Assembly (NCBI GenBank): GCA_023424585.1
Contig: JAFADT010000160.1
Coordinates: forward strand, 1-14,034
Direction of reading: 5' to 3'
Source of the DNA: Pseudomonadota bacterium
GTDB taxonomy: Bacteria > Myxococcota > Myxococcia > Myxococcales > Myxococcaceae
Length of the DNA stretch: 14,034 bases
Both the position numbers and the translations under genes were made by a program. Shown one piece after another: positions 7,363-13,847 of the stretch (its first letter is position 1; each line of letters begins with the position of its first letter). Under the pieces are notes generated by a model. The model had not been told where the DNA came from. It saw nothing but the letters and a program-made list of their open reading frames with translations, and ran no database searches.

Positions 7363-7775
7363 GGCGAGCGCTCCACGGCCGCGACGCCCACCTCCGCGCG
7401 GGCCCACCGGTCCACCTGCTCGGCGGAAGGCGGGGATGCCGGCGCGTCGGCCTTCAGCTCGCGCCGGCGCCGCCACCACATCAGGAGCGCGGCGGCGCCG
7501 AAGAGCATGGCGCCCATGGCCAATCGGGGGAGCAGCCACGGAATGGGAGCGGACCGGGAGCGCTGGCGCTCCTTCCACCACGCCGTGCCTGTGCCGATCA
7601 GCGCGAGCACTCCCGGAATGGCGGCCACGCGCCACAGGCGCCCGCTGTCAGGGCCCGGTACGAGCGCCAGGAGCCCCAGGAACACCGTCGTGAGCCACAG
7701 CAGGATGCGTCCCAGCCGAGAGTCCGTCAGCCCCACCAGCGCGGCCGTGACCGGCTCGGAGCCCTCACCCCTCAT
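7359..7775 (-). CDS. Small membrane protein, coupled to the downstream membrane protein
   Basis: I choose the ATG at 7773-7775 (138 residues) because GGGGA stands six bases before it. An in-frame ATG at 7797-7799 would add eight residues but has only a too-close AGG. The protein has hydrophobic segments at about residues 23-41 (ILLWLTTVFLGLLALV), 50-65 and 82-100 (LAMGAMLFGAAALLMWW), followed by an Arg cluster (RRRR) and a polar tail of about 35 residues. Trp-rich, positively charged loops suggest an inner-membrane protein with the tail in the cytoplasm. No family recognised. The TGA overlaps the next start (ATGA), so the two are very probably translated as a pair. Confidence 0.75.
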   Translation of the reverse strand: MRGEGSEPVTAALVGLTDSRLGRILLWLTTVFLGLLALVPGPDSGRLWRVAAIPGVLALIGTGTAWWKERQRSRSAPIPWLLPRLAMGAMLFGAAALLMWWRRRRELKADAPASPPSAEQVDRWARAEVGVAAVERSP

Positions 7776-7809
7776 GTTGCGTCCCCATGGGGACGTCATC
7801 CTAGAGGGA

Positions 7810-7825
7810 GAGGGCGTGCGCCCTC
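7810..7825 (-). terminator. Possible weak hairpin downstream of the StyA-like gene
   Basis: GAGGGC (7810-7815) and GCCCTC (7820-7825) pair around a four-base loop, between the StyA-like gene and the small membrane protein gene. No U-tract follows on the minus strand, so this is at best a weak or factor-assisted terminator. Confidence 0.25.
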
Positions 7826-7913
7826 AAACCCGCCCGAGGGCTCCAGCCGCGTCACTCCCATGACCCAGACGCGCCCCGCTGACATTGGGAGTGGATGTCG
7901 GGTGCGAAGCACG

Positions 7914-9194
7914 TCACGCACTCGAAGCTGTCGAACTCGATGAGCCTGGCGGCGTCGACGCGGCGGCTGCCCGCTGGATGAAGGCCTCCGTCTCCTCGGG
8001 GCTGACAATCCATGGCCAGAAGCGCTGTGGCTCTCCGAAGTTGTCGAAGAACGTGTCGGCCAGGGACGGCACCTTCGAGGCGGCGCCCAGGTAGTCCAGC
8101 ACGTGCGGCGGGGGCGGCTGGAGCAGCATGTTGGTGAACGCGGTGATGTATTGACCTTCCGTCCTCCAGAACTGCTCGAAGCTCTGCTCCATCCAAGCCG
8201 CGGTGAAGGGCTGGTCGCCGTGCGCGAGGATGGCCCGCGTCATCGCGTGGGCCTGCTTGGACGCGCTGTTGAGCCCCTGGCCCGCGATGGGGTCGTTGAG
8301 CATGACGACATCCCCCATCCCCATCACCTGCCGCCCTGACGGCAGCCGGCCCACCGGCTTGCGCACCGTGGGCGTGAACGCGCCCGTGAGCCAGGAGGAC
8401 TCGTCCACGATGGATGCGCCCTCCAGCCGCTCCGCCACCCAGGGAGAGAAGTCCCGCAGCACCTGCTTCATCCGCTCCATCGCCTCGCGCGCGGTGCTCA
8501 CGCCTCCGAAGCGGTCCAGTCCCTGGCCGGGGATGGCCTCCAGCAGGAGGCAGCTCTGCGGGCCCCGGATGCGGTCGAAGTACGGCATGGCGAAGTACTC
8601 GCCGTGGCCCGCGGTCAGGATGAACTTGAGCGCGGGATAGGGCGTCTCGTACAGCGGCTTCATGCCGGTGACAATCATTGCCGCGAGGTGCCGCTGCGGC
8701 TGTGTGTGGATGCTGCGCTCGGCGTCCCGCTCGAACAGCCGGGTGAAGCTGTTGCGCCCCGTCGTCACGACCACCAGGTCATGGTCCGGCGCGAGCTTCT
8801 CCAATGCCTCCACGTCCACGTCGCGCACCACCACCGTGCCGCCGCGGCGCTCGAGCTCCGCGAGCCAGCGCGAGTACTTCGCCCGCAGGTCCAGCGACTT
8901 GCCCGGGTGGAGCATGCGTCCCTGGACGCGCAGCACCCGCTGACCCGGCGCCGCGCAGACGTCCAGGTCTCCGCCCCGGGCGTACTCCCCCGGGCCCTGC
9001 CAGAAGTCGAGCCCCAGCTCCTGCTCGTACTGGTATGCCCGGCCGAAGAGGTAGGTGGTCGCGGCCAGCCGGGCGTTGAAGAGCTGCTCGGGCGTGCGGT
9101 CCGAATAGACGGTGACGGCGTAGCCCTGCTCCAGCAGGCCGAAGCCGAGCTGTAGCCCCGCCTGGCCCGCGCCGATGATGCCGATGTTCCTCAT
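7914..9194 (-). CDS. StyA-like FAD monooxygenase (styrene/indole monooxygenase family), C-terminus probably frameshifted
   Basis: The product (426 residues as read) starts MRNIGIIGAGQAGLQLGFGL, a Rossmann FAD-binding GxGxxG (Gly8, Gly10, Gly13), then VTVYSDRTPEQL as in StyA. Near residue 310 the FAD-ribityl motif reads GMGDVVMLNDPIAGQGLNSA, again StyA-like. StyA enzymes epoxidise styrene or indole using FADH2 supplied by a separate reductase StyB; no reductase gene is in the window, so the substrate and partner are unknown. The ATG at 9192-9194 follows a G-rich ribosome binding site; a GTG ten codons upstream is less likely. From about 7985 down the frame becomes an Ala/Ser/Thr/Pro tail with poor codon bias, while the alternative frame (stop at 7852-7854) keeps near 100 % G/C third positions, so the native C-terminus probably lies in the other frame and ends about 20 residues later. 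Confidence 0.85.
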   Translation of the reverse strand: MRNIGIIGAGQAGLQLGFGLLEQGYAVTVYSDRTPEQLFNARLAATTYLFGRAYQYEQELGLDFWQGPGEYARGGDLDVCAAPGQRVLRVQGRMLHPGKSLDLRAKYSRWLAELERRGGTVVVRDVDVEALEKLAPDHDLVVVTTGRNSFTRLFERDAERSIHTQPQRHLAAMIVTGMKPLYETPYPALKFILTAGHGEYFAMPYFDRIRGPQSCLLLEAIPGQGLDRFGGVSTAREAMERMKQVLRDFSPWVAERLEGASIVDESSWLTGAFTPTVRKPVGRLPSGRQVMGMGDVVMLNDPIAGQGLNSASKQAHAMTRAILAHGDQPFTAAWMEQSFEQFWRTEGQYITAFTNMLLQPPPPHVLDYLGAASKVPSLADTFFDNFGEPQRFWPWIVSPEETEAFIQRAAAASTPPGSSSSTASSA

Positions 9195-9381
9195 GGTCCC
9201 CCCTGGGTGATGTCCGGGCGTCACGCCCTGCCCCGGCAGTACGGCCCCGGAGCGCTGTCCTGGCTACGTACCCCGGTATGACACCGCCGGGAAACCGGCG
9301 CCCCGGAGCCGCCGGCCATGTCAGACCCCGCGAGTACTGTTCTTCCTGTCGCAGCGAGAAACACGCGAGGGGGAGCACGCC
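9195..9381. promoter_or_regulatory. Divergent promoter region between the StyA-like and vWA genes
   Basis: These 187 bp must carry the start signals of both divergent genes. A hairpin CGCCGG-GAAA-CCGGCG with a GNRA-type tetraloop lies at 9285-9300 and would be in the leader of the vWA transcript if that starts upstream of it. The purine-rich GAGGGGGAG at about 9366-9374 is the vWA ribosome binding site. I find no convincing sigma-70 or sigma-54 boxes. Confidence 0.45.
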
Positions 9382-10473
9382 ATGACCATGTCTGTGATTG
9401 ATAACCGCGTCGAGGTCGTCTTCAGCTTTGACACCACGGGCAGCATGTATCCGTGTCTTGCGCAGGTGCGGAAGAAGCTGGGGGCCGCGGTGGCCCGGCT
9501 GACCAGGGAGATCCCGGGGATCCGCATCGGCATCATCGCGCACGGCGACTACTGTGACGCGAAGTCCACCTACGTGACCAAGACGTTGGATCTCACGGAC
9601 GACGCCAAGGCCATCACCCGCTTCGTGGAGAAGGTGGGGAAGACGGGCGGCGGTGACGCGCCGGAGTGCTACGAGTTGGTGCTGCACGAGGCGCGAAGCC
9701 TGTCCTGGACGGAGGGCTACACGAGGGCGTTGGTGCTCATTGGCGACGACGTGCCGCACCCGCCCCAGCACAACCCGAAGAAGCTGGACTGGCGCAAGGA
9801 GGTGGCGGCGCTGGGGGAGCAGGGCGTGTCGGTGTACGGCGTCCAGGCGCTGAACCGCCGCCACGCGACGTCCTTCTATAAAGAGCTGGCGGAGAAGTCG
9901 GGCGGCTTCCACCTGAGCCTGGATCAGTTCTCGCACGTCACCGACATGCTGCTGGCCGTTTGCTACAAGCAGTCCTCGGACGCGCGGCTGCAGTCGTATG
10001 AAGCGGAGGTGTCTCGCGAGGGCCGCATGAACCGCGGCCTCAACGCGATGTTCAACACGATGCTCAAGCGGACCGCGTCCACGCTCTTCGGTGAGACGGA
10101 CCTGCGGGCGGTGCCTCCGGGGCGCTTCCAGGTGCTGGAGGTGGAGGCGGACTGCGCCATCAAGGAGTTCGTCACGGAGAACGGCCTGGGCTTCAAGGCG
10201 GGGCGCGGCTTCTACGAGTTCACCAAGACGGAGACCATCCAGGGCCGCAAGGAGGTGGTGCTGATGGACCGCAAGTCCGGCGACCTCTACAGCGGCGAGC
10301 GCGCGCGGGAGATGCTCGGCCTGCCGCCCGGAGAGACGGTGCGCATCCGGCCCGCGAGCCTGGAGAAGTACGTCGTCTTCGTCCAGAGCACCTCCGCCAA
10401 CCGCAAGCTCAAGGGCGGCACGAGGTTCCTCTATGAAGTAGAGGACTGGGACGGCGCGCTCGCCGCGGCCTGA
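9382..10473 (+). CDS. von Willebrand factor type A domain protein
   Basis: The 363-residue product has a vWA domain at about residues 10-200. The metal-ion-dependent adhesion site is intact: DTTGS at 17-21 (Asp17, Thr19, Ser21), the MIDAS Thr in KTGGGDAPE (Thr88), and GDD at 121-123 after the hydrophobic strand ALVLI. The GGGDxPE form resembles the vWA domains of alpha-kinase (vwkA-like) proteins, but no kinase domain is present. Residues 205-363 form a separate domain (YEFTKTETIQGRKEVVLMDR... GLPPGETVRIRPASLEKY) that I do not recognise. No signal peptide, so intracellular. vWA domains bind protein partners through Mg2+. ATG 9382 is chosen over ATG 9388 because GGAG lies about seven bases before it. 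Only 12 bases separate its stop from a decayed hydrolase gene. Confidence 0.88.
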   Translation: MTMSVIDNRVEVVFSFDTTGSMYPCLAQVRKKLGAAVARLTREIPGIRIGIIAHGDYCDAKSTYVTKTLDLTDDAKAITRFVEKVGKTGGGDAPECYELVLHEARSLSWTEGYTRALVLIGDDVPHPPQHNPKKLDWRKEVAALGEQGVSVYGVQALNRRHATSFYKELAEKSGGFHLSLDQFSHVTDMLLAVCYKQSSDARLQSYEAEVSREGRMNRGLNAMFNTMLKRTASTLFGETDLRAVPPGRFQVLEVEADCAIKEFVTENGLGFKAGRGFYEFTKTETIQGRKEVVLMDRKSGDLYSGERAREMLGLPPGETVRIRPASLEKYVVFVQSTSANRKLKGGTRFLYEVEDWDGALAAA

Positions 10474-10485
10474 GCCGGGGTTGGC

Positions 10486-10831
10486 TTGAAGGGCAGCTGG
10501 GGCCGCGCAGATCATCGACGCGCTGGCGCCGCAGAAGGGCGACATCGTGATTGAAGGCAAGCGCGGCCTGGACACCTTCGCCAGCACCAGCCTGGACTTC
10601 ATCCTGCGCAGCAAGGGCATCAAGACGGTGGTGATGGGCGGCTTCCTCACCAACTGCTGTGCCGAGTCGACCATGCGCACCGCGTACGAGCACGGCTACG
10701 ACGTCATCACCCTCACTGACTGCGCCGCCGCCACCTCGGCGGAGGAGCACCGGAACGCGCTCAAGTACGACTTCCCCATGTCCTCGCGCCCCATGCTGTC
10801 TTCGGAGGTGATGGGCCTGCTCGGGGCGTAG
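10486..10831 (+). pseudogene. 3' remnant of an isochorismatase-family cysteine hydrolase
   Basis: From 10505 to the TAG at 10829-10831 the frame reads AQIIDALAPQKGDIVIEGKRG, then GGFLTNCCAESTMRTAYEHG, the isochorismatase/cysteine-hydrolase signature TNxCxEST; the second Cys (codon 10658-10660) is the expected nucleophile. Whole enzymes are about 180-220 residues with a catalytic Asp in an N-terminal VIDMQ motif and a mid-chain Lys. Here only about the last 110 residues remain and the Asp is gone. Upstream, the frame is closed by TGA at 10487-10489, but the next frame gives LKGSWG (10486-10503), which joins AQIID if base C10504 is removed, so a single-base insertion also exists. Even then the frame reaches the vWA stop. 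A GTG at 10547 could start a 94-residue product, but it would lack catalysis. I consider it a decayed gene. Confidence 0.75.
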
Positions 10832-10845
10832 GGCCGGGCGCATGG

Positions 10846-10868
10846 GGGGCGGGCTCCGGGCCCGTCCC
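10846..10868 (+). terminator. Possible terminator hairpin after the hydrolase remnant
   Basis: GGGGCGGGCT (10846-10855) pairs with GGCCCGTCCC (10859-10868) through ten positions including two G-U pairs, around a three-base loop, 15 bases after the remnant's stop. It is followed only by TT, so termination would be weak without Rho. It separates the vWA transcript from the next gene. Confidence 0.4.
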
Positions 10869-10896
10869 TTCCGCGTCCTCCGAGGCGGCGGCCCCC

Positions 10897-10926
10897 TTGC
10901 GAACGTGCGCGGGACACCACTAGAAC
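10897..10926 (+). promoter_or_regulatory. Possible sigma-70-type promoter of the BamE-like gene
   Basis: TTGCGA (10897-10902) and TAGAAC (10921-10926), 18 bases apart, each match four of six consensus positions. Transcription would start near 10933, about 24 bases before the GTG start and before the ribosome binding site GGAGGGGG. The match is imperfect and could be chance. Confidence 0.35.
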
Positions 10927-10956
10927 CGCGCCGCTGATTTCCGGAGGGGGTTTTAC

Positions 10957-11979
10957 GTGTTTCGAAAGAATGTCCTCGGCGCGGTGTTCGCGCTGGGGCT
11001 GCTGACGGCGATGGGGGCCCAGGCCGAGGTGCTGTTCGCCCAGGCCAACTTCCTGCTCAACAAGAACCAGCTCTCCGCGGTGAACTACCGCGGCAAGGGC
11101 GCGGCCATCCCCGTGGGGGCGAAGGTCGCGGTCCTCGAGCGGGACAAGGATGAAGTGCGCTGCAAGGTGGTGGACTCCGGCCTCGAGTTCCGGTTCGTGA
11201 CGCACCGGAGCCTGGGCAAGCCCGTCAACATGCTGTTCGCCGGCTTCTTCGCCGAGCAGGACCCCGCCCCGCGCATCGCCGCGCTGACGCCCGAGGAGCA
11301 GAAGCAGGTGCGCGCCGGAGAGCTGGCCCGGGGCATGTCGCGCGAGGCCGTGCTGCTGGCGGTGGGCCCGCCGCCGCCGCACCGGACGCCGTCGCTCCAG
11401 GCCAACCGCTGGACGTACTGGAGCTCGAAGTTCTCCACGTTCGAGGTGGAGTTCGGTCCGGAGGGCAAGGTGGTGCGCGTGGGCGACGAGCCCGCGGCCG
11501 CGCCGGCTCCGGTGGAGAAGACCTACTACCACGCGACCGCGAACTTCCACTTCGAGGACGGCACCGTGTCCTGGGTGAACTACCTCAAGGGCCCCATCAT
11601 CCCGTTCAACGCGAAGGTGGAGGTGCTGGACAAGGGCTCGTCCTCCGTGAAGTTCAAGGTCTTGGACTCCGGCGCGGAGCTCGAGTTCGAGAACGACTCG
11701 CGCTCGGGTTCGGACACCTGGAAGCTGTTCCAGGCCGCGTTCGCGCTGGAGGACCAGGCCGCCAGGATGGAGGCGCTGTCGCCGGAGGACCGGCGGCGGG
11801 TCTCCGCATCCGAGGTGGAGCTCGGCATGAGCCGCGAGGCCGTGCGCATGGCGTGGGGCCCGCCGCCGCCGCACGAGACGCCGTCGTTCCACTCCAGCAC
11901 CTGGACCTACTGGAAGTCGAAGGCGACCAAGGTGCGCGTGAAGTTCGACAAGGACGACAAGGTCGCCGCCATCGAGTAG
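10957..11979 (+). CDS. Exported protein with two tandem BamE/SmpA-like modules
   Basis: The start is GTG 10957, six bases after GGAGGGGG. The 340-residue product has a signal peptide (MFRKN, hydrophobic to residue 18, cleavage expected after AQA at 21-23), so it is periplasmic or outer-membrane-associated; there is no lipobox Cys. The mature protein is an internal duplication. Residues about 28-175 and 188-340 align end to end: xAxANF, VNYxxKGxxIPxxAKVxVL, VDSGxEx, LxPExxxxVxAxExxxGMSREAV, GPPPPHxTPS, WTYWxSK. The GMSREAV-GPPPPH-WTYW-V-F-KV block resembles the SmpA/OmlA (BamE) fold. BamE assists outer-membrane protein assembly, but this unlipidated two-module form could do something else. A linker rich in Ala/Pro (PAAAPAPVEK) joins the halves. 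An intrinsic terminator follows 23 bases after the stop. Confidence 0.8.
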   Translation: MFRKNVLGAVFALGLLTAMGAQAEVLFAQANFLLNKNQLSAVNYRGKGAAIPVGAKVAVLERDKDEVRCKVVDSGLEFRFVTHRSLGKPVNMLFAGFFAEQDPAPRIAALTPEEQKQVRAGELARGMSREAVLLAVGPPPPHRTPSLQANRWTYWSSKFSTFEVEFGPEGKVVRVGDEPAAAPAPVEKTYYHATANFHFEDGTVSWVNYLKGPIIPFNAKVEVLDKGSSSVKFKVLDSGAELEFENDSRSGSDTWKLFQAAFALEDQAARMEALSPEDRRRVSASEVELGMSREAVRMAWGPPPPHETPSFHSSTWTYWKSKATKVRVKFDKDDKVAAIE

Positions 11980-12001
11980 CGCGGCGACACCCTGAAGGAA
12001 G

Positions 12002-12037
12002 AAAGGCGTGACGGCTCATCGCCGCCACGCCTTTTTT
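12002..12037. terminator. Rho-independent terminator, probably bidirectional
   Basis: AAAGGCGTG (12002-12010) pairs perfectly with CACGCCTTT (12026-12034), extended by CGGC/GCCG inside after one mismatch, with loop TCATC and a T6 tract at 12032-12037 for the plus strand. The minus strand has TTTC after the stem. It lies between the convergent BamE-like gene (stop 11979) and heptad protein gene (stop 12065) and can end both. Confidence 0.9.
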
Positions 12038-12064
12038 CTTCATCGCGTCAGGCTGGGCGGCGGA

Positions 12065-12565
12065 CTACTCCAGGGTGGGGGCCTGGCTCATGCCGACCGT
12101 CGGGTCCTGCACCGGCCCGTGGGCCAGGTCCAGCACGCTGGTCGCGGCGCCACCCACCGCGCCCAGGGCGCCGCCCACCGCACCTGCGGCGCCCTGCACG
12201 CCCTCGGCGACACCCTGCACGCCCTGGGCAACGCCCTGCACGCCCTGCGTGATGCCCTGCACCAACTGCGCGATGCTGCTCAGCACCGAGGCGGCGCCCT
12301 CCAGCAGCTTGCCCAGCTCCGCGGCCTTGCCACCGATGCCGCCGACGTCGAAGCCGTCCTGCTTCAGGGCCGCCAGCGGGTTGGAGGACTTCCCGTCCAC
12401 CTTCCCGGCGGGGGAGGAGGTCGCGGCGCCCGGAAGGCCCGGCGTGGTGGGCTTGGCGGCGGCGGACTGCGAGGTGGGGGTGGTGGGCTTGGAGGCGGGG
12501 GACGTCGGGCTCTGGATGGAGGGGGTGGGGCGGGCGGCGGGGCTGCTGACGGAGCGGATGGCCAT
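12065..12565 (-). CDS. Ser/Pro/Thr-rich protein with glycine-rich heptad repeats, unknown function
   Basis: The 166-residue product has three parts. Residues 1-60 are a disordered stretch of Ser, Pro, Thr, Ala and Lys (SSPAARPTPSIQSPTSPASK). Residues 60-100 form a short amphipathic region (NPLAALKQDGFDVGGIGGKA, then LGKLLEGAASVLSSIAQ). Residues 101-142 are six exact heptads of the type GVQGVAQ, forming a small-residue helix that could pack against membranes or itself. There is no signal peptide or lipobox. No family is recognised. The ATG at 12563-12565 has only a weak AGAG before it. It is divergent from a predicted M91-type effector protease whose N-terminus is likewise Ser/Pro/Lys-rich, suggesting that the two are related in export or regulation, which is inference. 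Codon bias is strong throughout, so it is a real gene. Confidence 0.75.
   Translation of the reverse strand: MAIRSVSSPAARPTPSIQSPTSPASKPTTPTSQSAAAKPTTPGLPGAATSSPAGKVDGKSSNPLAALKQDGFDVGGIGGKAAELGKLLEGAASVLSSIAQLVQGITQGVQGVAQGVQGVAEGVQGAAGAVGGALGAVGGAATSVLDLAHGPVQDPTVGMSQAPTLE
12140..12265 (-). repeat. Six tandem 21-bp repeats encoding glycine-rich heptads
   Basis: Residues 101-142 read LVQGITQ, GVQGVAQ, GVQGVAE, GVQGAAG, AVGGALG, AVGGAAT. Position 2 is always Val and position 4 always Gly; position 5 is Ile, Val or Ala. The first four DNA units share GGCGTGCAGGG-type cores (seen on the plus strand as repeated CCCTGCACGCC), so the array may expand or contract by slippage. Confidence 0.8.
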
Positions 12566-12818
12566 GACGGGACTCTTTTCTGGAAGGGGAGTGAGTGTGG
12601 CTTTCAGCGACGAGGACACCCATAGCAGCGGGCATGCCAACGCCCTGGCTCCGGTCGCGCCTGCGCAAGTCGTTGATCTTGCTTGGGCCGCGTGAAGCGC
12701 CGCGCTCGCGCATGGCCGTGCTTCTGGTGACTGCCGTTGGTGGCTGATGTCTTCCGTCATCAGGTGGGCTCCGGGGCCTCTGCGGTAGGCTTCGCTCCAT
12801 TCCCAGGAGAGCCTCCCC
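12566..12818. promoter_or_regulatory. Divergent intergenic region between heptad protein and M91-like protease
   Basis: These 253 bp hold the start signals for both genes. A perfect dyad CTGATG (12744-12749) and CATCAG (12758-12763), eight bases apart, lies about 55-75 bases before the protease start and could be an operator. AGGAGA at 12805-12810 is the protease ribosome binding site. No frame here has coding-type codon bias and I see no clear -35/-10 pair. Confidence 0.4.
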
Positions 12819-13787
12819 ATGACGTCCAAGCTGAAGCTGCCGTCCTTGAAGATGCCCACCGCGGGCGCGTCGCAGGCGCCGTCCACGTCCAGGTCCCCGG
12901 CGAAGGCGCAGCCGGACGACTGGTTCATGAAGAAGCCGCTGGGGGAGCCGAAGCCGGTGAGCCAGCCGCCCGAGGAGAAGAAGCTCACCGATGGCATCCG
13001 CCGCGACCTCTTGAGCCCGGGCCTGCCGGTGCGCACGGAGGAGGTGGCGCTCCAGGACAACCGCAAGGTGCGCATCACCACGGTGGGGCAGCTCAAGATT
13101 GGTGAGACGGACAAGCAGCCGGGCTTCACCCTGGCGGCGCTCCGGGACCTGAAGAAGATCTCCAGCACGGAGACGGGCCGCATGGAGCTGAATGGCATCA
13201 ACCGTCACTCGGGGCTCAACGGCACCACCGAGAAGCACGTGCAGATCTGGAAGAAGGACGAGAGCGGCACCACCGACAAGGCGGGGGAGAGCAAGGCCTT
13301 CGGCATCAAGGAGGGCGCCAAGGTGGAGTACAGCCCGCAGGACGGCATCCCCGACCCGAAGCACGCCTCACACAAGGAGAAGTACGGCGCGTGGGGCACG
13401 CCCCAGAACAAGCCGTCGGACTCCACGCTCCTCCATGAGCTGCACCACGCGCGCGAGTACGTGGATGGCACCATCGACACGAAGACGACGGTGAAGCGCG
13501 GCAACAAGCAGGACCTGTCGCTGAGCGAGATGAGCGCGGCGGGCCTGGACGGCTTCAAGGACAGCGCGTTCATCGAGGGCAAGGGCAAGCTGTCCCGCCC
13601 GTCGGAGAACACCTATCGTCACGAGCAGGGGCTGCCGCAGCGGACCTTCTACGCGGACAAGGCGGAGGTGAAGAACAGCGGCGTCGACCGCCTGCTCAAG
13701 GGCTCCGTCAACCTGGATCCGAAGCTGTCCAAGGAGGACGCGGCGAAGCTGGAGGCCTACAAGCAGAAGACGTCCCTCGACGAGTAG
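12819..13787 (+). CDS. Predicted zinc metalloprotease effector, M91 (NleD/HopH1)-like
   Basis: The 322-residue product has a Ser/Pro/Lys-rich N-terminal stretch (residues 1-55), a middle domain, and a C-terminal protease-like domain. LLHELHHAREYVDG gives the zinc motif HExxH as His206-Glu207-Leu-His-His210. About 50 residues later SENTYRHEQGLPQRTFYAD (262-280) matches the ENxxR-E-GLPxRxxY pattern that follows HExxH in M91 peptidases; LSEMSAAGLDG (235-245) lies between and may give the third zinc ligand. M91 members such as E. coli NleD and Pseudomonas HopH1 are injected and cleave host proteins. No signal peptide, so export would use a specialised secretion route or cell lysis. ATG 12819 follows AGGAGA by eight bases. 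No immunity-like gene is adjacent on the same strand. The fold call is mine from motifs; HELHH could also fit another zincin family. Confidence 0.75.
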   Translation: MTSKLKLPSLKMPTAGASQAPSTSRSPAKAQPDDWFMKKPLGEPKPVSQPPEEKKLTDGIRRDLLSPGLPVRTEEVALQDNRKVRITTVGQLKIGETDKQPGFTLAALRDLKKISSTETGRMELNGINRHSGLNGTTEKHVQIWKKDESGTTDKAGESKAFGIKEGAKVEYSPQDGIPDPKHASHKEKYGAWGTPQNKPSDSTLLHELHHAREYVDGTIDTKTTVKRGNKQDLSLSEMSAAGLDGFKDSAFIEGKGKLSRPSENTYRHEQGLPQRTFYADKAEVKNSGVDRLLKGSVNLDPKLSKEDAAKLEAYKQKTSLDE

Positions 13788-13819
13788 CGCCTGCGCTTCG
13801 GGTGCTCGTCATCCGGAGC

Positions 13820-13847
13820 GGGGGAGGTCATTTCATGAATCTCCCCC
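13820..13847 (+). terminator. Strong hairpin after the M91-like protease gene
   Basis: GGGGGAGGTCAT (13820-13831) pairs with ATGAATCTCCCCC (13835-13847), with one bulged A and a G-T pair, around a TTC loop. It begins 33 bases after the stop. The downstream run is CTTGCTGTGTCTT, only partly T-rich, so it is probably a terminator or a 3'-end stabiliser. Confidence 0.65.

Noticed and set aside
8779..10680. 633-codon open frame on the minus strand
   Set aside because: It lies antisense to the vWA gene, which has an intact MIDAS and a good ribosome binding site, and runs into the StyA-like gene out of frame. The Arg/His/Leu-rich composition is typical of a shadow frame in GC-rich DNA.
10547..10831. 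Functional short isochorismatase
   Set aside because: The N-terminal catalytic Asp and mid-chain Lys regions are missing, and the upstream sequence shows an interrupted frame of the same protein, so it is better read as a remnant.
12140..12265. Possible CRISPR or tandem DNA repeat array
   Set aside because: The 21-bp units are contiguous, in frame and encode heptads; there are no unique spacers.
12048..13364. 438-codon minus-strand open frame spanning the divergent region
   Set aside because: It overlaps both the heptad gene (in another frame) and the protease antisense, and it lacks coding-type codon bias. The composition is that of a shadow frame.
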